From Hemileia vastatrix (taxonomy: Eukaryota; Basidiomycota; Pucciniomycetes; Pucciniales; Zaghouaniaceae), in NCBI GenBank assembly GCA_030280995.1, contig JASXTE010000014.1, positions 5,339,156 through 5,403,155 of the forward strand: DNA of 64,000 nucleotides, written 5' to 3'. A program made the translations under genes and the position numbers. The notes under the pieces are model-generated. The model did not search any database, was not told the DNA's origin, and worked only from the letters and a program-made list of their open reading frames with translations. Below are positions 57,775 to 64,000 of the stretch, piece by piece (positions within the stretch are counted from its first letter, which is position 1; the number at the start of each line of letters is the position of its first letter).

Positions 57775-59056
57775 TCAATTTGGATGGCCAGCTCCCATGA
57801 GCGCTTGGAGGGAGGTTGGACAAGGGTGACTGATTAGGGTGTTCCTGATTTTTTGTGAGAGCCCATTTCTGAAGTGAAACATGAGTGCTCCTTCTCCCCA
57901 TGTTGTAACATAGCTGGCATGGCCCTGAACTTCTGATACATACTCAGCAACAGAGTGTTTCTGATGCAACTGATTGAGCGCATGCTCTGAGGTTTTTGGT
58001 GTCACGCGCCATGTGACACTCGAGGCAAAAGTAGCTCATTAAATCAATACTAAAGGGTTCAAATCCATACTTGAAGCGCAGAAAGCAACTCTCCATAGCA
58101 ACTGCGACTTTCCTTTGTGTACTCGCTATTCGATTGCGCTAGCCTAAAACTCTAAATCTAAATTAGTCAATCTCTCAATAGTGTGTCTTAGTCTTTTTCC
58201 CAATAAGCAACGCACAGCGCAATAGTTAATATAATAGTACATTAAAAGGTTCATGAAATGTCTGTGGGTTATTAAGGGGTTGTGAGCATGGACGGAATGG
58301 CTAGTGAAGGATTAAGGGGTTAACAGATGTTAGTGAGGAGGGTCCAGGTGTAACGGATATATTTTAAATGGTTTGTGGTGTGCGCAATGGTGGATGAGTA
58401 TGAGGTCAATGCAAGGAGGAGTAAAGGATATAAAAGGGGCTGGTTTTTTGGTTTGACATTCCTTAGAATTAAATTATAAAACATATTTATAGTTAATAGT
58501 GATAAAACTCTAAGTGAAAATCATTATTATTGTATCTTTCTTTCTTTTCTCAATAATCATATCTAAATCCTAAATCTTTGATTGTTGAGTTTCCAACCCT
58601 TTGTGAGATCTTAAGAATTTTAATATTACCGTTCAATTATATTAGAATCCTTCTCGAACATAACTCAAAGCAGTAGTTCTTCCTTTGAGTCATCTTCAAA
58701 TCACTTCCTCGAACTATCCCTCTGTGCTTGGAAGAAGTATCTGAACCTTTTATCTCACTTGCAGGAACATCCTCGACCTTGTGCGTAGGTCATCCAGTGA
58801 CATTTGGCCACATCTGGGTTGCCAAAATCTAATTCAACAGCTGTCATGAACTGATGGAAGGTTGTTGCCATCTGGGAGTTTTCAAGGAGCTCCTTGGTGT
58901 ATGGCTTTGCCCAGCATACTGCCTCATCTGTGGAGGTAAGAGATTGTGAACCCAATGTTTGCTTGCTTGTCTGGGAACTGATGACTGTTGAGCAGGACAT
59001 AAAGGTTTACCTGTGATGTGTGTACTGATCTGGCTGGGGGCCTTGTTTTCCATCAT
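57775..59056 (-). pseudogene. Gypsy-D gag, split by a solo LTR
   Basis: The N-terminal part (to about 58803) ends FHQFMTAVELDFGNPDVAKCHWMT. After the insertion the frame resumes TPKTSEHALNQLHQKHSVAEYVSEVQ, and continues FRNGLSQKIRNTL. These are the Ty3 gag core (F-x-FGD, L-x-L-x-Q-x-x-S-V-x-x-Y, F-x-x-GL). The solo LTR occupies 58000-58802. Confidence 0.78.
58000..58802 (-). repeat. Solo LTR inserted in Gypsy-D gag
   Basis: 803 bp, TGTCACTGGATG...GCGTGACA on the minus strand, with TTTGG duplicated at 57995-57999 and 58803-58807. No internal genes. It is the product of recombination between the LTRs of an otherwise absent LTR element, unrelated to the other LTRs here. Confidence 0.85.
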
Positions 59057-59325
59057 AAGATTTCTGGGACTGCAATTTTTGGGCTTTTAATCAGTGGTGC
59101 TGGTGTTTGTAGGCCATGCCTTTGCCCTTGGCTTTGGGGGTGTCCAGTTCTGCTTCTGTTGGGCTGTGGTATGAAGTCTGTTCCTCAGCTAGATGTTCCA
59201 TGAGTCTGGTGTTTTGTTCTTGAAAGTGTGCCATTTGTTCTTGCATTGCAGTGAGGGTTGCTGCATCAGGTTGACTTGAGGGATTCAGTGTTCTTCAGTA
59301 GTGCACCCATTAGGATTGGACAAAA

Positions 59326-59589
59326 TGTTAGGACCTTAGAAGGCAGACTACTACTAGCACTGAAACTAGCCTGGGATGGGATTGACTATGCTGATACAGC
59401 AGTGAGACTAAGAAGTAACTGGATTACTATATAAGTTGTCTTATGAGGAGCACTCCATGGTGCTGGCTCCATATAACCCCCCCCCCTTATGCAATATCCC
59501 CTCTTCTGCCTCTTTACAATGCATGGTGCCCATAGCACTCCTCCTCCTCCTCCTCCTCTTCCTCCTCACCTCTCAACCAAATCCTAACA
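59326..59589 (-). repeat. 5' LTR of Gypsy-D
   Basis: 264 bp; contains (TCC)n and a C9 run. Directly inside it on the minus strand the leader begins TTTTGTCCAATCC; the primer type is not recognised. Confidence 0.82.
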
Positions 59590-60391
59590 CTTTTGTGACT
59601 GGGTTGTAAAATAATTTTCATATTATCAAACTGTTACCATCTTATAATATTTTAAAAATTTAAATTCTAGTGTTATTATTGATAAATAATAACTAGTCAC
59701 TACTATAGTATTAGGGGGTATCAAAGTTAGAAATTTGAAATTATTTAAAAGGTAATCTGCAACACAAATAGAAAGCCACAAACTTGACATTAATTCTCAG
59801 TCCAAAGGTGTTTTGAGGGCACAATATGGCATATTTTAAGACATATTCATGGTTGATTTGGTGGAAAAAAGAGTTATTTTGAAAAGGAAGATGTCTAACT
59901 TTGATACCCCCCCTATTTAAGAAATTAATATTACCATATCATATTTTATAATTGAAAGTCTGCTACTTCAAATCAGGGTTAAAACTTATTTCCTACCTCT
60001 AGTCACCCTGATACCTTTCAACAATTTCTAAACTGGGCTCAAGTAGGGCTCAAGAAGGGGACCTGTTGGAGAGCCTCCCACCCCCCCATTTCTCCCGTGA
60101 TGAGAGGTATTGCTCTCATACATTATTTTGAAATTTGAAATTTTATAAATTTTCAGTCTTTTTTATTCTTATTTTGCTGCCTTTCCTTTCTTGATACTTA
60201 AAAAAGCACAAGGACACATTTACAATATATATATCCTACTTAACAAGTTTATATAAATTGATATAAATTTGCACCAACTGGTTTTACTATTTTCATTGGT
60301 TTGATGGTACCAAACATTGATATAGTCCTTATTGAAATCAAATAATTTCCAATTATTTTCTGCACCCCAAGAGGATCATGAAAAAGGATTC
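59590..60391. other. Intergenic region before CENP-S
   Basis: Non-coding apart from the MITE at 59714-59913. AGTAGGGCTCAAG repeats once near 60040. Nothing else recognised. Confidence 0.5.
59714..59913. mobile_element. MITE of the GGGGGTATCA/TA family (200 bp)
   Basis: Arms GGGGGTATCAAAGTTAGA and the inverse TCTAACTTTGATACCCCC; TA at 59712-59713 and 59914-59915. Too short to code. The outer ten bases match Ha1 and Ha2; the interior differs. Confidence 0.75.
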
Positions 60392-60964
60392 TTATTCATT
60401 AGAAGAAGGGGCCTGAGGTTTAGGTTTAGGTTTAATTTTAGGTCTTGGACGTGGGGGTGCTTGAGCTTGAGATTGGAAGTGAGTGAGATGTTCATTTAAG
60501 AGATCAGTCTATAAAGAAAGGCGAAAAGAATGAGAGAAGTGAAGAGATGAAGGAGAAGGAAGAGAGAAGGAAAGACCAGAGCCGAGTTTTTACGGGCGAC
60601 GAGTAAGACGTCTTCAGGACGAATAGTTGAGCGAGAGGCATGAGTTGAGAAAGCTTTCAAGTCTAGGGCGAGAGAAACTGATTGAAAGAAAGAAAGAGAG
60701 ATTGAGTGGAGGGCGAGAAGAAGGAAGAAAGAAAGAAAGAAAGAAAGAAAGACGAGTTTGTTGATAGACGACATCGGCCAATGAAGCGACAAACTGCTCA
60801 GTTGCAGAGCGAGGAAGATCGACTTCCTCTTCCTGGACGATCTGCGCGACAGTGTACCAAATTGCAGCGAGAAGGGCCTGAGTTAGAACGGAGAGAGTGG
60901 AGGATCAGCAAGCGAGGATTTGTCATGTTGGGTGGAGACAAACATCGGATGAAATGGAATCCAT
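60392..60964 (-). CDS. CENP-S / MHF1 histone-fold protein
   Basis: Four exons: 60964-60944, 60877-60754, 60677-60577, 60508-60392 (TAA), with phases 0, 1 and 0, giving 120 residues, the usual CENP-S size. Exon 2 reads ALLAAIWYTVAQIVQEEE, then ATEQFVASLADVVYQQ. Exon 3 reads LALDLKAFSTHASRSTI, RPEDVLLVARKNSAL. These are the histone-fold helices and the hallmark DLxxFxxHAxRxTI-x-x-DDV signature of CENP-S. The C-terminus is a Pro/Lys tail. With CENP-X it forms a DNA-binding tetramer at kinetochores and in the Fanconi (FANCM) repair pathway. Introns 2 and 3 both start GTCTTT, an unusual donor. The tiny first exon is the least certain part. Confidence 0.82.
60717..60751 (+). repeat. GAAA microsatellite in CENP-S intron 2
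   Basis: (GAAA)n, about seven units, read as a CTTT tract on the gene strand just after the intron donor. Confidence 0.85.
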
Positions 60965-61024
60965 GGGGAAGTCATTTTGCATACCGCTCATGTATCACGC
61001 CATGCAATATGCAGATTCTCTCCT
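60965..61024. promoter_or_regulatory. Bidirectional promoter/5' UTR region of CENP-S and SSL2
   Basis: Only 60 bp lie between the two divergent start codons. No TATA box. The 5' UTRs must be very short, or the transcripts must overlap at their starts. Confidence 0.5.

Positions 61025-64000
<2,976 letters not shown>

Larger units (their letters stand above)
50548..59589 (-). mobile_element. Gypsy-D, chromodomain Ty3/gypsy element with three insertions
   Basis: LTRs 50548-50877 (330 bp) and 59326-59589 (264 bp), TGTTAGGA...TCCTAACA, share several unambiguous blocks but differ by indels. Minus-strand coding runs gag (right) to chromodomain (left). No target duplication is seen (GTTAT left, CTTTT right), so the two LTRs may come from different insertions or the ends have decayed. 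It is distinct from Gypsy-A and -B. It contains a solo LTR in gag and two CACTA-like elements in the pol region. Confidence 0.85.

Overview
ORGANISM. This is nuclear DNA of a filamentous fungus, AT-rich and packed with transposons. Three host genes carry short spliceosomal introns (about 66-265 bp): a TFIIH helicase (SSL2/XPB), a CENP-S/MHF1 histone-fold protein and an unrecognised, probably secreted protein. Chromodomain Ty3/gypsy elements, Ty1/copia elements, PIF/Harbinger-like transposons with rust-type Myb/SANT companions and low GC fit a basidiomycete, most likely a rust fungus (Pucciniales). The species is not established.

LAYOUT. 1-1735: decayed gypsy gag-protease fragment (minus), open at the left edge. 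1736-10447: Gypsy-A, a chromovirus with unequal LTRs. 10448-25649: a three-level nest. A very old copia (Copia-D, minus) is split by an 809-bp TIR element and by a Harbinger-like transposon (12181-24742), which in turn contains Gypsy-B (13547-22387, TSD CATAG). 25650-34924: a PIF/Harbinger element (TSD TTA) with a Myb/SANT gene and a dead DDE transposase; Copia-A (29990-34912, TSD GTGTG) sits seven bases from its right end. 35018-41020: an element with long inverted repeats, interrupted by Copia-B (35265-40514, TSD GTTAT). 41165-43400: the secreted-protein gene (minus). 43711-48695: Copia-C (TSD GAAGC), just upstream of that gene. 48719-50547: small TIR elements. 50548-59589: Gypsy-D (minus chromovirus), carrying two CACTA-like insertions and a solo LTR (TSD TTTGG). 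59714-59913: a MITE. 60392-60964: CENP-S (minus). 61025 to the end: SSL2 (plus), leaving the window exactly at an intron acceptor.

HOW IT FITS TOGETHER. Nearly all the DNA between the host genes is layered mobile elements, and every one has visible lesions. Paired copia LTRs differ almost only where a CpG has decayed, which points to cytosine methylation. All four copia elements share a primer-binding site matching the initiator-tRNA anticodon arm. CENP-S and SSL2 are divergent, with about 60 bp between start codons. The secreted-protein gene sits in a gap of about 2.7 kb between two mobile elements.
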